Source: an uncultured Paracoccaceae bacterium
GTDB taxonomy: Bacteria > Pseudomonadota > Alphaproteobacteria > Rhodobacterales > Rhodobacteraceae
Length of the DNA stretch: 64,000 bases
Direction of reading: 5' to 3'
Assembly (NCBI GenBank): GCA_937872465.1
Contig: CALMSR010000068.1
Location: forward strand, 62,001-126,000
In this document: piece after piece, positions 17,496 through 24,841 of the stretch
How positions within the stretch are numbered: the stretch's first letter is position 1
Layout of the letters: every line of letters begins with the position of its first letter
Program-made: the position numbers and the translations under genes
Notes under the pieces: model-generated
Databases searched by the model: none
The model's input: only the letters and a program-made list of their open reading frames with translations
What the model was told of the DNA's origin: nothing

Positions 17496-18253
17496 GCGTG
17501 CGAATCCAGTCGGGCGCCGATCGAGTCGAGCGCATTGCGAAGGGAGGCGAGCGCGCCGCTGTCCCGCAGCGCCCCGACCATCTGCAGGCTCAGGGTGCCC
17601 TCCGTGGCGAGCGCGTCCCGCGCCGCGGCGAGGCCGCCGCGCCTCGGCTCGGAGGCCGCCAGGAAGCCGCGCAGGAGCTGCGCGGTATAGATCTCCGCGC
17701 CCGCCGGGTCGCCGGTCCCGGCGCCGAGCCAGTCGGCACCGGTATCCAGCATCGCGAGCATGCCCGGAACCATGGCGCAGATCGCGAAATGGCGGTTGAG
17801 TGCGGCTTCGGTCGCGACCTCGATCACCGGGTTCTCCGGCCCGAACAGGGTCCGGAGATCCGCCGGCGGCCCGAAGACCGGCAGCGGGCAGCCGCCCTGC
17901 TCGAGAAAGCCGAGCGGGATCGTCGCGGAGATCGCGCCGGCCGGCGCGCAGAGGCGCTGCAACTCGGCGATCGCCACGCCCGCCATCACCGAGATCACGC
18001 GGTGATCGGCGCGAAACGCAAGCGGCGCCAGCACGTCACCGGCGAGACGCGGGCGCAGGCAGAGGAAGACGACGTCGGATCCGTCGAGGACATCCTGGTT
18101 CGGGGCGACGGAGATCGTCTCGAAGGCCCCGGCCAGTGCCGCCGCCGTCTCGGCGTTCCGCTCGGAGACCAGGACGGGATGGCCGCGCCGCGCGGCGGCC
18201 CGGGCCATGGGGGCGGCGATATGGCCGGTCCCGATGAAACCGACGCGGGTCAT
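17492..18253 (-). CDS. Pyrroline-5-carboxylate reductase-like protein
   Basis: A 253-residue NAD(P)-binding protein of the ProC family. The start VGFIGTGHIAAPMARAAARR is the Rossmann GxGxxx motif, and VVFLCLRPR plus HRVISVMAGVAIAEL match the middle of P5C reductases. The C-terminal helical dimerisation region is present but diverged, so true proline synthesis is uncertain. The family also includes reductases acting on related cyclic imines. It overlaps yejA by four bases and is the first gene of that transcription unit, perhaps linking amino-acid conversion with peptide uptake. Confidence 0.75.
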   Translation of the reverse strand: MTRVGFIGTGHIAAPMARAAARRGHPVLVSERNAETAAALAGAFETISVAPNQDVLDGSDVVFLCLRPRLAGDVLAPLAFRADHRVISVMAGVAIAELQRLCAPAGAISATIPLGFLEQGGCPLPVFGPPADLRTLFGPENPVIEVATEAALNRHFAICAMVPGMLAMLDTGADWLGAGTGDPAGAEIYTAQLLRGFLAASEPRRGGLAAARDALATEGTLSLQMVGALRDSGALASLRNALDSIGARLDSHA

Positions 18254-18500
18254 GGCAGATCACCCCGCCACCGGGAACCGTCGATGGCCCGGACGGCGGT
18301 GTCCGTCACAGAATCCGTCCCGGAGGCGCGTGCAGAGGCTGATTCTGAAACGGCGGGGGCCATCTACCATCCGGCGACTGTGGGACTCGGTATCCTCGGA
18401 TTAGTCGCGCCAAAGGAGCGCGTAAAGCGTGAGTCGCGTTACGCGCGTGCAGGATTTCGTGAGGGCCGCGTGAGCGGCCGCCGGCCCGGTCGCCGCCGGC
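18254..18500. other. Intergenic region with an 8-bp inverted repeat
   Basis: No gene is seen here. The region contains an exact inverted repeat, GCGCGTAA at 18418-18425 and TTACGCGC at 18439-18446, separated by 13 bases. This dyad lies just downstream of the cytochrome c gene (minus strand) and upstream of the P5C-reductase-like gene, so it could be a terminator of the former or an operator of the latter. There is no T-run. Confidence 0.4.
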
Positions 18501-19001
18501 TCAGTTGCTGATCGATTCCAGATAGGCGATCAGGTTCGCGCGATCCTCGTCCTTGGGCAGGCCGGCGAAGGACATCGAGGTTCCCGGCGCGAAACCCTTG
18601 GGGTCGGCGAGGAAGTGGAAGAGCGCCTCCGGATCCCAGGCGCCGCCGACCTTCTGGAGCGCGCCGGAATACTTGAAATCCGCGACCGCTCCCTTGCCGC
18701 GGCCGATGATGCCGTCGAGATGTGGGCCGACGGCATTGGAGCCGTCCACCTTGTGGCAGGCGCCGCATTTCTTGAACACGGTCGCGCCCTTGTCGACATC
18801 GGCCGCGGAGACCAGGGCGGCCACGTCGACCGACTCGGCGGGCTCCTCGCTCTCGCCGCCCGATTCCGGGGTCTCGATGAGGAAAGCGACCTCCTCGCTG
18901 TGGGTGTCGAAGATCATCTCCGATGCCATGGCGATCAGCAGGAAGACCAGCAGGCTGCCGCAGATCGCGCCGACGTATTTCGTGATCACCATCGTGTTCA
19001 T
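18501..19001 (-). CDS. Membrane-anchored c-type cytochrome (CycM/c552-like)
   Basis: A 166-residue cytochrome c. An uncleaved N-terminal helix (GAICGSLLVFLLIAMASEMI, about residues 10-29) anchors it in the inner membrane. An acidic, glycine-rich linker (about 45-65) follows, then a mono-haem domain with CGACHK and the axial methionine in GTSMSFAG. This layout matches the Paracoccus c552/CycM proteins that carry electrons from bc1 to cytochrome oxidase. I chose the ATG at 19001 because the frame before it is basic and not family-like. It is monocistronic and divergent from pheA. Confidence 0.88.
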   Translation of the reverse strand: MNTMVITKYVGAICGSLLVFLLIAMASEMIFDTHSEEVAFLIETPESGGESEEPAESVDVAALVSAADVDKGATVFKKCGACHKVDGSNAVGPHLDGIIGRGKGAVADFKYSGALQKVGGAWDPEALFHFLADPKGFAPGTSMSFAGLPKDEDRANLIAYLESISN

Positions 19002-19181
19002 GGATATAGCCAACCCCCGCTTTCGCCGCATATCCGGCTTGCGTCACAACACCCGGTCGTTCTAGCCGGAACCCGCGCTCGATGGCAAGGCGCAGAACGC
19101 GCCCCGCCTCGCGGCGCCGGTTGATCTTTGCCGGGCGCCGGACTAGGCAGCGGGCCTTGCCGCAACCGGGGATCATCCGAC

Positions 19182-20042
19182 ATGACCAGCCCGAGCGGGG
19201 CGATCGCCTTCCAGGGCATCCCCGGCGCCTATTCGCATCAGGCCTGCACCGAGGTCTATCCCGATCTCGAGGCCCTGGCCTGCAACACCTTCGAGGGCGC
19301 GCTGGCGGCGGTGCGCGACGGTCGGGCGTCGCTCGCGATGATGCCGGTGGAGAACTCGACCTACGGGCGCGTCGCGGACCTGCACCACCTCCTGCCGGAT
19401 TCGGGGCTCCACATCGTCGGCGAGCATTTCCTGCGCGTGCATATCAACCTGCTCGGGGTGGCCGGCGCGACCCTGCCCGGGATCCGCACCGCGATGAGCC
19501 ATACCGTGCTGCTCGGCCAGTGCCGGGCCTTCCTGCGCGAGCACGGCATCGCGCCGCGGGTCGGCGCCGATACCGCCGGCTCCGCCGAGGCGGTGGCGCG
19601 GGCCGGCGATCCGGCGCTGGCCGCGCTCGCCTCCGAGCTCGCCGGGAAGATCTACGGGCTGAAGGTGCTGGCGCGGCATATCGAGGACCAGTCGAACAAC
19701 ACCACGCGCTTCCTCGTCATGGCGCCGCGCCCCGGGCCGGCGCCCGCGGGCGACGCGCTGACGAGCTTCGTCTTCCGCGTGCGCAACCTGCCGGCGGCGC
19801 TCTACAAGGCGCTCGGCGGCTTCGCGACCAATGGCGTCAACATGATCAAGCTCGAGAGCTACATGATCGACGGGCATTTCACCGCGACCCAGTTCTATGC
19901 CGACATCGAGGGGCGGCCGGAGGATCCGGCGGTGGCGCGGGCGCTGGAGGAACTCGACTACTTCACCACCAAGCTGCAGATCCTCGGCACCTATCCGGCG
20001 CATCCCTATCGCAAGTCCCAGGAGCCGGCCTTCGGGCTTTGA
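19182..20042 (+). CDS. pheA: Prephenate dehydratase
   Basis: A 286-residue single-function prephenate dehydratase, converting prephenate to phenylpyruvate in phenylalanine synthesis. The catalytic domain (about 5-180) has FQGIPGAYSHQA, MMPVENSTYGRV and the TRF-containing NNTTRFLVM. The C-terminal ACT domain (about 195-275) includes NGVNMIKLESY, the usual phenylalanine-binding feedback site. There is no fused chorismate mutase. The ATG at 19182 fits the family start; an upstream ATG at 19128 would add residues from the cytochrome promoter region. Confidence 0.95.
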   Translation: MTSPSGAIAFQGIPGAYSHQACTEVYPDLEALACNTFEGALAAVRDGRASLAMMPVENSTYGRVADLHHLLPDSGLHIVGEHFLRVHINLLGVAGATLPGIRTAMSHTVLLGQCRAFLREHGIAPRVGADTAGSAEAVARAGDPALAALASELAGKIYGLKVLARHIEDQSNNTTRFLVMAPRPGPAPAGDALTSFVFRVRNLPAALYKALGGFATNGVNMIKLESYMIDGHFTATQFYADIEGRPEDPAVARALEELDYFTTKLQILGTYPAHPYRKSQEPAFGL

Positions 20043-20134
20043 CGGCGGCTCCGGACGGGGTAGTCTCATGGCGCCGCTTCCGGTCGGCCGCGGGTGCCGC
20101 CGCGGCGCCGGTAGCCGAAGGGGAGGAACCGACC

Positions 20135-20557
20135 ATGCTGCGCATGACGATCCCGGCGTTGCTGCTCGCCGCCTTCGCAGGACCGGCGCTGGCCGAGCGC
20201 ATGGCCGCGCCCGAGGGTGCGGCGGCCTATATCATCGCCCCGGCGGACGGTGCCACGGTCACGAGCCCAGTGACCGTGGTCTTCGGGCTCAGGGGGATGG
20301 GGGTCGCCCCGGCGGGGGTCGAGCAGGAGGGCACCGGCCACCATCACCTGCTGATCGACATCGAGCCGGAGGCGCTCGACCTCGACGCCGCCCTGCCGGC
20401 GGACGACCACGTGAGGCATTTCGGCGGCGGCCAGACCGAGACGAGCCTGGAGCTCGCGCCGGGTGCGCATACCCTGCGGCTGCTGCTCGGCGACATGAAC
20501 CACGTGCCCTTCGATCCGCCGGTCGTCTCCGAGGAAATCACCGTCACGGTCGAATAG
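20135..20557 (+). CDS. DUF4399 periplasmic protein
   Basis: A 140-residue exported protein with a signal peptide of about 20 residues (IPALLLAAFAGPALAE). The mature part has GVAPAGVEQEGTGHHHLLID and the repeated histidines HHH and HVRHFGGGQTE, matching the DUF4399 family (one fibronectin-like domain). A good ribosome site, GGGAGG, lies just before the ATG. The function of the family is unknown; the histidines suggest metal contact, which is inference. Its end overlaps the convergent MliC gene by 14 bases. Confidence 0.85.
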   Translation: MLRMTIPALLLAAFAGPALAERMAAPEGAAAYIIAPADGATVTSPVTVVFGLRGMGVAPAGVEQEGTGHHHLLIDIEPEALDLDAALPADDHVRHFGGGQTETSLELAPGAHTLRLLLGDMNHVPFDPPVVSEEITVTVE

Positions 20558-20909
20558 GCGCTCGGGATCCCGCGCGCCGGCAGTCCTCGAGCAGCATGTC
20601 CTGGCGATCGCCGCCGTCGCGGGCGAGGAAGCCCTCGTCACCCTTGACGTGCCAGACGAGGCCGCCGCCATCCATGGCGAGGTAGCGCACGCCGGATCCC
20701 GTCGGGCCCGCCTGCATCGGCACGAGCCGGCCACCATAGGCCACCACCGCCCAGCCAGGGTCGCCGCGCTGGTTGAGATAGGCGACCTGCAGCAGGGCGC
20801 CGCCCGCGCAGAGATAGGTCGCCGAGACGGCCTGCGGCGCCTCCTGCGCCGCGGCCGCGCCGAAGGCCAGTGCCAGCGCGGGGGCCGCGATCCGTCCGAG
20901 GGGGGTCAT
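20544..20909 (-). CDS. MliC-family C-type lysozyme inhibitor
   Basis: A 121-residue exported protein with a signal peptide (residues 1-22). The beta-barrel MliC fold is indicated by SATYLCAGGALLQVAYLNQR, the loop GSGVRYLAMDGGGLVWHVKG that inserts into the lysozyme active site, and two cysteines (33 and 109) for a disulfide. There is no lipobox, so it should be soluble in the periplasm. It protects the cell wall from host lysozyme in characterised bacteria. It is encoded alone, convergent with the DUF4399 gene. Confidence 0.8.
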   Translation of the reverse strand: MTPLGRIAAPALALAFGAAAAQEAPQAVSATYLCAGGALLQVAYLNQRGDPGWAVVAYGGRLVPMQAGPTGSGVRYLAMDGGGLVWHVKGDEGFLARDGGDRQDMLLEDCRRAGSRAPIRP

Positions 20910-20946
20910 CCTCGCTCTTCTCGCTGTCTGATGCCGGCGCCGCGGG

Positions 20947-21903
20947 TCAATCCAGCCGGTCGGCCAGCCAGCGCTCGATCAGGAAGCGGGCGATCGCGCC
21001 GCGCCGGGACGGGCGGATGACCGGATCGAGCCCGGCGAGGGCCGCCATGGCGCGCTCGCGGCTGACCCAGAGCGCGTCCTCGATCTCCGTCGGGTCGAGC
21101 TTCAGCTCGCGGCCGAGCGCCTCGCCGCGGCAGCCGATCATCAGGCTCGAGGGGAAGGGCCAGGGCTGGCTCGCGAGATACTCGACGCGGCCGACCCGGA
21201 CGCCGGTCTCCTCGAAGGTCTCCCGCCGCACCGCCGCCTCGATGGTCTCGCCGGGCTCCATGAAGCCCGCGAGCAGCGAATACATGCCCTCGGGCCAGCT
21301 CGACTGCCGGCCGAGCAGCAGCGAATTGCCCGAAAGGATCAGCATGATCACCACCGGGTCGGTGCGCGGGAAGTGCTGCGCGCCGCAGGCCGGGCAGGAG
21401 CGGCGCCAGCCGGCGTCGTCGATCCGCGACGGGCCGCCGCAATTCGCGCAGAAGCGATGGGCGGCGTGCCAGGCGAAGATGCCCTTGGCGGCCGCGGCAT
21501 TGCCGGCATCGGCGGGCGGGAGCGCGGCCATCACCGCGCGCAGCTCGCCGAAGCGCAGATGCTCGGGCAGGGCGGGGTGGGCGGTGCGCGCCTCGTCGAG
21601 AAAGGGCGTGGCGGCGACGGGTTCCGCGATGCCGCCCCAATCCGGCACCTCGCGGGCGAAGCGCGGCGCGCCGGCCTCGGTCCCGAGCAGGATCGAGGGT
21701 GCGTCAGGCGCGAAGACCTCCGAGGCGACCGGCAGCCAGGCGAGCCGGGCGTCGCCGTTGCAGGTGTCGAGCAGCGGCCGGCCGCGCCAGAGCGCGAGGC
21801 AGCGCGCCTCGCGCGACTGGATGAGCCGGGCGGCATCGGCGCGCAGATGCGTCGCGCGGTCGAGCGACCCGCCGGCGAAGGTGACGACTTCGGCGTCTCT
21901 CAT
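20947..21903 (-). CDS. nudC: NAD+/NADH diphosphatase NudC
   Basis: A 318-residue Nudix hydrolase. The central zinc ribbon has Cys152, Cys155, Cys170 and Cys173. The Nudix box spans about 213-235 (G-x5-E-x7-RETFEETGV), and SQPWPFPSS at 245-253 is the NudC-specific motif that separates it from other Nudix enzymes. It splits NADH and can remove NAD caps from RNA. The ATG at 21903 is chosen because homologous sequence begins there; the open frame upstream is low-complexity. It is monocistronic. Confidence 0.93.
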   Translation of the reverse strand: MRDAEVVTFAGGSLDRATHLRADAARLIQSREARCLALWRGRPLLDTCNGDARLAWLPVASEVFAPDAPSILLGTEAGAPRFAREVPDWGGIAEPVAATPFLDEARTAHPALPEHLRFGELRAVMAALPPADAGNAAAAKGIFAWHAAHRFCANCGGPSRIDDAGWRRSCPACGAQHFPRTDPVVIMLILSGNSLLLGRQSSWPEGMYSLLAGFMEPGETIEAAVRRETFEETGVRVGRVEYLASQPWPFPSSLMIGCRGEALGRELKLDPTEIEDALWVSRERAMAALAGLDPVIRPSRRGAIARFLIERWLADRLD

Positions 21904-22395
21904 GCGGAACCTCGCCCCGATGCGGCCGCGACCTTGCCGCAAAGCCCCAGGATGCGCAATGCGCCGCCGCGCCACGTCCAGGGCAGTGCCCCTCTTCCTC
22001 GCCCGCACCCCCAAGAGACGCGGGCGGCGCCGGGCTGGGGGCGGCGACGCATTCCGCTCTACGGGACCTTTGCTCGGCGCATGACGCGCAGCGTCTCGCA
22101 AGATCATGACTTCCTTAGTGCTTGGCGCGCAAGCCGCAACTCGAAGCCTTGTCTCGCCGCGTAGGAAATGCCGCGTGGACTTCGTCGTCGGGTCCGGGCA
22201 TCGGTATGCGCTGGTCGATGAACCGCTCGATGCGTTCCCGCTCCGCCCGGAGCCGAACCTCCGGGAGGAGCGGGTCGAAGAACCTCGCCCTCTTCCGACG
22301 CCCTGCCCGCAACTTCGCCAACAAGGCGAGGCTCAAGTCGTCCGTCGCCCGGAAGCGCAGTCAATCCGGATGGTCCGACGCCTTCGCAAGGACCA
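21904..22395. other. Gene-poor region upstream of nudC
   Basis: About 490 bases with no convincing gene. It should hold the nudC promoter near 21904-22000. The rest looks like mosaic debris joined to the ISAs1-like fragment beyond 22396. One minus-strand frame (22115-22336) is open and listed separately with low confidence. Confidence 0.5.
22115..22336 (-). CDS. Hypothetical small open frame, possible gene remnant
   Basis: A 73-residue frame starting at TTG, with no recognised family. It has a basic helical first half (AKLRAGRRKRARFF, then DPLLPEVRLRAERERIERFI), which reads like real protein rather than antisense noise. It lies just downstream of an ISAs1-like transposase fragment on the same strand, and the frame extends upstream to a stop at about 22370. 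It may be the torn end of a longer gene. It may equally be chance, since no ribosome site is obvious. Confidence 0.2.
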   Translation of the reverse strand: MSLALLAKLRAGRRKRARFFDPLLPEVRLRAERERIERFIDQRIPMPGPDDEVHAAFPTRRDKASSCGLRAKH

Positions 22396-22566
22396 TCATC
22401 GGCCGAATGCGATAGCCCTGGCACCACCGCCGCAGACGACGCGGAAGTGGACTTCGGGCAGCGGATGCAGGATCCGCCGCACGTCGCGCGGGTCTTCGAC
22501 CTCCGCGAAATGGTCGAGCAGCGCCGCCAGGCGCGACTTCCGGGGCAGGCCTTCGGCGGGGATCAT
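22396..22566 (-). pseudogene. ISAs1-like transposase N-terminal fragment
   Basis: An open frame of 56 residues beginning at the ATG at 22566. The segment SRLAALLDHFAEVEDPRDVR followed by RILHPLPEV and a VVCG end matches the DDE_Tnp_1-associated N-terminal domain of ISAs1-family (H-repeat) transposases. After VVCG the similarity stops and the frame terminates within ten codons. The full protein is about 370 residues, so more than four fifths is missing. It is a decayed insertion-sequence remnant on the upstream side of tRNA-Leu. Family recognised by eye. Confidence 0.65.
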
Positions 22567-22663
22567 GCGCGGCTCCCGTTCAGGGCCGAAACATCGATTC
22601 AGAGAAACCCGCCCTTGTCACCTGTCACATGAGGTCGGAGCGCTGCCGAGCCCCGCGGTGCCG

Positions 22664-22691
22664 TTGACAGGGGTCGGCACCGCCGTATATG
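22664..22691 (+). promoter_or_regulatory. Promoter of tRNA-Leu
   Basis: A perfect -35 TTGACA (22664-22669), a 16-base spacer, and -10 TATATG (22686-22691). This places transcription start at about 22698, 12 bases before the mature tRNA. It is one of the best sigma-70-type promoters in the window. Confidence 0.75.
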
Positions 22692-22709
22692 TCCGCGTGA
22701 TCGGCACCT

Positions 22710-22796
<87 letters not shown>

Positions 22797-22810
22797 AGAC
22801 TGCCAGCTAA

Positions 22811-23238
22811 GTAGCTGTCACGTGATGATTCTTGCGCCGGCGTCTGCCTTCCGTTTTGATCGGGCGGCCGGAAGCCGCGCCCAGACCCCATCCGGCGACT
22901 GGCCGATGCCGAAAAGCTTTGCGATGAACCACGCGGCATACCCGGGAAGGTTCCTGGTCGCGGGACCGCAGAACGGCTCCACAAGGCGCTCGAACCGGCT
23001 GCGGAGGTGGTTGATGGTCCGGATATCAGATGCGTTCTGGATGACTCGTGGCCCATTCCTGGCGTCGAGCCGACAATGCGGGATCGCCTGGTCCCGGGCG
23101 AAGACCTGATACGCGGCATCGCATAATCAGTGGTCGAACCCGGACGGCGATGCGGGCGGCCCAACCACCGAAACCATCGAGGGCAGCGTGCCTCGAAGCC
23201 ATTCCCGCATCGCCTGCGCAGGGACATCATGACACTAC
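22811..23238 (-). mobile_element. Internally deleted IS1595-like element (remnant)
   Basis: About 428 bases bounded by imperfect inverted ends. Read inward, the left end at 22811 is GTAGCTGTCACGTGATGAT and the right end (minus strand from 23238) is GTAGTGTCATGATGTC; both share GTAG, TGTCA and TGATG with small insertions between. Inside are the two ends of a COG3677/IS1595-type transposase gene and almost no middle, so it cannot move by itself. The boundaries are my estimate from this match. Confidence 0.45.
22818..23227 (-). pseudogene. IS1595-like transposase, internally deleted and frameshifted
   Basis: The C-terminal 102 codons (22818-23126) read clearly as the end of an IS1595/COG3677 DDE transposase: LCDAAYQVFARDQAIPHCRL, DARNGPRVIQN, INHLRSRFERLVEPFCGPAT and RNLPGYAAWFIAK. 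A stop at 23127-23129 interrupts the frame. Further upstream, in another frame, an ATG at 23227 opens MSLRRRCGNGFEARCPRW, which resembles the family's zinc-ribbon N-terminus. The middle of the protein, including most DDE residues, is gone. It is not functional. Confidence 0.6.
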
Positions 23239-23394
23239 CCCCACACAGCTGAAACAGGTAAGGCGTGCCTCCGGCACGACGCGGGCGCTTCGCTCCCGCC
23301 CGGGCCGGGCGCTGCCCTCGTCTTGTGGCGGGACGGTCGTCCGGGGAACGATGGGCTCCAAATGCGATCACCCTGGCCGAGTCCTGCGCGGGCC
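23239..23394. other. Intergenic region between IS remnant and SRP RNA
   Basis: No gene is seen. Two short GC hairpins lie near its start: CGTGCC-TCC-GGCACG and a GCGGG/CCCGC stem around CGCTTCGCT. Their tandem placement after the remnant is compatible with a terminator or a short dispersed repeat, but there is no T-run. Confidence 0.35.
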
Positions 23395-23423
23395 TTGATG
23401 CACGGCGGGCCTCGGCGTATATC
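23395..23423 (+). promoter_or_regulatory. Promoter of the SRP RNA gene
   Basis: -35 TTGATG (23395-23400), a 17-base spacer and -10 TATATC (23418-23423). Transcription would start about seven bases later, at 23430, exactly where the SRP RNA terminal stem begins. This agreement supports both the promoter and the 5' end of the RNA. Confidence 0.75.
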
Positions 23424-23429
23424 GGCTCC

Positions 23430-23523
23430 GAGAGGTTGGCGCGGGCAGGCGCCTCGCCAACCCGGTCAGGTCCGGAAGGAAGCAGCCGTAACGAGCCCCG
23501 CTTGGGTCGTTGTCCAGCCTCTC
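23430..23523 (+). ncRNA. ffs: Signal recognition particle RNA (4.5S, small type)
   Basis: A 94-base RNA with the invariant SRP core GGTCAGGTCCGGAAGGAAGC followed by AGCC (23464-23487). The terminal stem GAGAGGTTGG at the 5' end pairs with CCAGCCTCTC at the 3' end. It binds Ffh to deliver nascent membrane proteins to SecYEG. The ends may extend by a few bases (GGCTCC before, ACCC after). A strong promoter sits directly upstream. Confidence 0.93.
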
Positions 23524-23706
23524 ACCCGATCGGCCCCGATGATGGAGGGAATTCATGACTGTCGTCACATCCCTCCGGGCGCAGGCCTGACGCCACCCCG
23601 CGTCACGGACTGAACCGCCCGGATCGCCGGACCCCGATCGCGCGGGCGCGCGACGGCGGTCCTTCAGGCAATCCGTCTCCCGCGGGGAGACAATCCGGAC
23701 GGACCG

Positions 23707-24771
23707 ATGACCGAAATCACGTATTCCCTGGCTGCGCTGGGCTGGGGCCCGGCGTTCGCGGCGCAGCTCGACCTCGAAGAGATGGAGACCCTGGCGCCGA
23801 TGCGCGTCGCCGCGGTGCATCGCGCCGCCGTCGACCTCCTGGGCGCGGAGGGCGCGCGGCGCGCCGAATGCGCGCCCGGGCTTTCGACCGCCGAGCTCGC
23901 GGTCGGCGACTGGGCGCTGCTCGACCGCGCCGACGGCCGGCTGCACCGGCGGCTCGAACGCGCCTCGCTCCTGAGCCGCCGCGCCGCCGGGGAGGGGCGC
24001 GAGGAGCAGCTGATCGCGGCGAATGTCGACACGCTCTTCGTCGTCTCCTCCTGCAACGCCGATTTCAATCCGGCGCGGATCGAGCGCTACCTGGTGCTGG
24101 CGCGCCAGAGCGGGGCGATGCCGGTGCTGGTGCTGACCAAGGCCGATTGCGCCGCGGATCCGGCGGATTACGCGCGCCGGGCCGGAGCGATCGACCGGAG
24201 CCTGGCCGTCGAGACGCTGGACGCGCGCGACCCCGTGCAATGCGCGCGGCTGCGCGACTGGTGCGGCGAGGGGAGGACGGTGGCGCTGCTCGGCTCCTCG
24301 GGCGTGGGCAAGTCGACGCTGATCAACGCGCTGACCGGGGCAGGGCAGGCAACCCGCGGCATCCGCGAGGATGACGCGAAGGGGCGGCACACCACCACGG
24401 CGCGGTCGCTCCACGCGATCCCGACGGGCGGCTGGCTGATCGACACGCCCGGCATGCGGGCGCTGCGGCTGCATGACGCGGCCGAGGGCGTCGCGGCGGT
24501 CTTCGCCGATATCGCGGCGCTGGCGGCGGATTGCCGCTACGGCGATTGCGCGCACGAGGCCGAGCCCGGCTGCGCGGTGCGCGCGGCGATCGCGGCGGGG
24601 AGGCTCGACGCGGCGCGGCTGGCGCGCTGGCGCAAGCTGGAGCGCGAGGAGGCGCGCAACACCGAATCCGTGGCCGAGGCCCGGGCGCGCTCCCGGGCGC
24701 TGGGGCGGCTCTACCGCTCCGGGCAGGCGGCGGGACGGCGCAAGCGCGAGGATCCCCGGCGCGGCGGCTGA
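23707..24771 (+). CDS. rsgA: Ribosome small-subunit GTPase RsgA
   Basis: A 354-residue circularly permuted GTPase that checks late 30S maturation. An OB-fold occupies roughly residues 1-105. The G-motifs come in permuted order: TKAD (G4) at 144, GSSGVGKST (G1) at 196, and DTPG (G3) at 246. The C-terminal zinc knuckle is Cys276, Cys281, His283 and Cys289. The first 30 residues are slightly different from the E. coli form but fit the alphaproteobacterial one. It stands alone between the SRP RNA and a convergent ankyrin-repeat gene. Confidence 0.95.
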   Translation: MTEITYSLAALGWGPAFAAQLDLEEMETLAPMRVAAVHRAAVDLLGAEGARRAECAPGLSTAELAVGDWALLDRADGRLHRRLERASLLSRRAAGEGREEQLIAANVDTLFVVSSCNADFNPARIERYLVLARQSGAMPVLVLTKADCAADPADYARRAGAIDRSLAVETLDARDPVQCARLRDWCGEGRTVALLGSSGVGKSTLINALTGAGQATRGIREDDAKGRHTTTARSLHAIPTGGWLIDTPGMRALRLHDAAEGVAAVFADIAALAADCRYGDCAHEAEPGCAVRAAIAAGRLDAARLARWRKLEREEARNTESVAEARARSRALGRLYRSGQAAGRRKREDPRRGG

Positions 24772-24841
24772 TCGGCCGGAGGATCGTCAGGCAAGACGCC
24801 GGACGGGCGGCGCGGGGCACGGGGCGGCAGGCGCCCCGGTT

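Noticed and set aside
23130..23226. Separate small protein gene (REWLRGTLPSMVSVVG frame) on the minus strand
   Set aside because: It is bounded by stops within about 40 codons, overlaps the remains of the IS1595-like transposase N-terminus and has no ribosome site.
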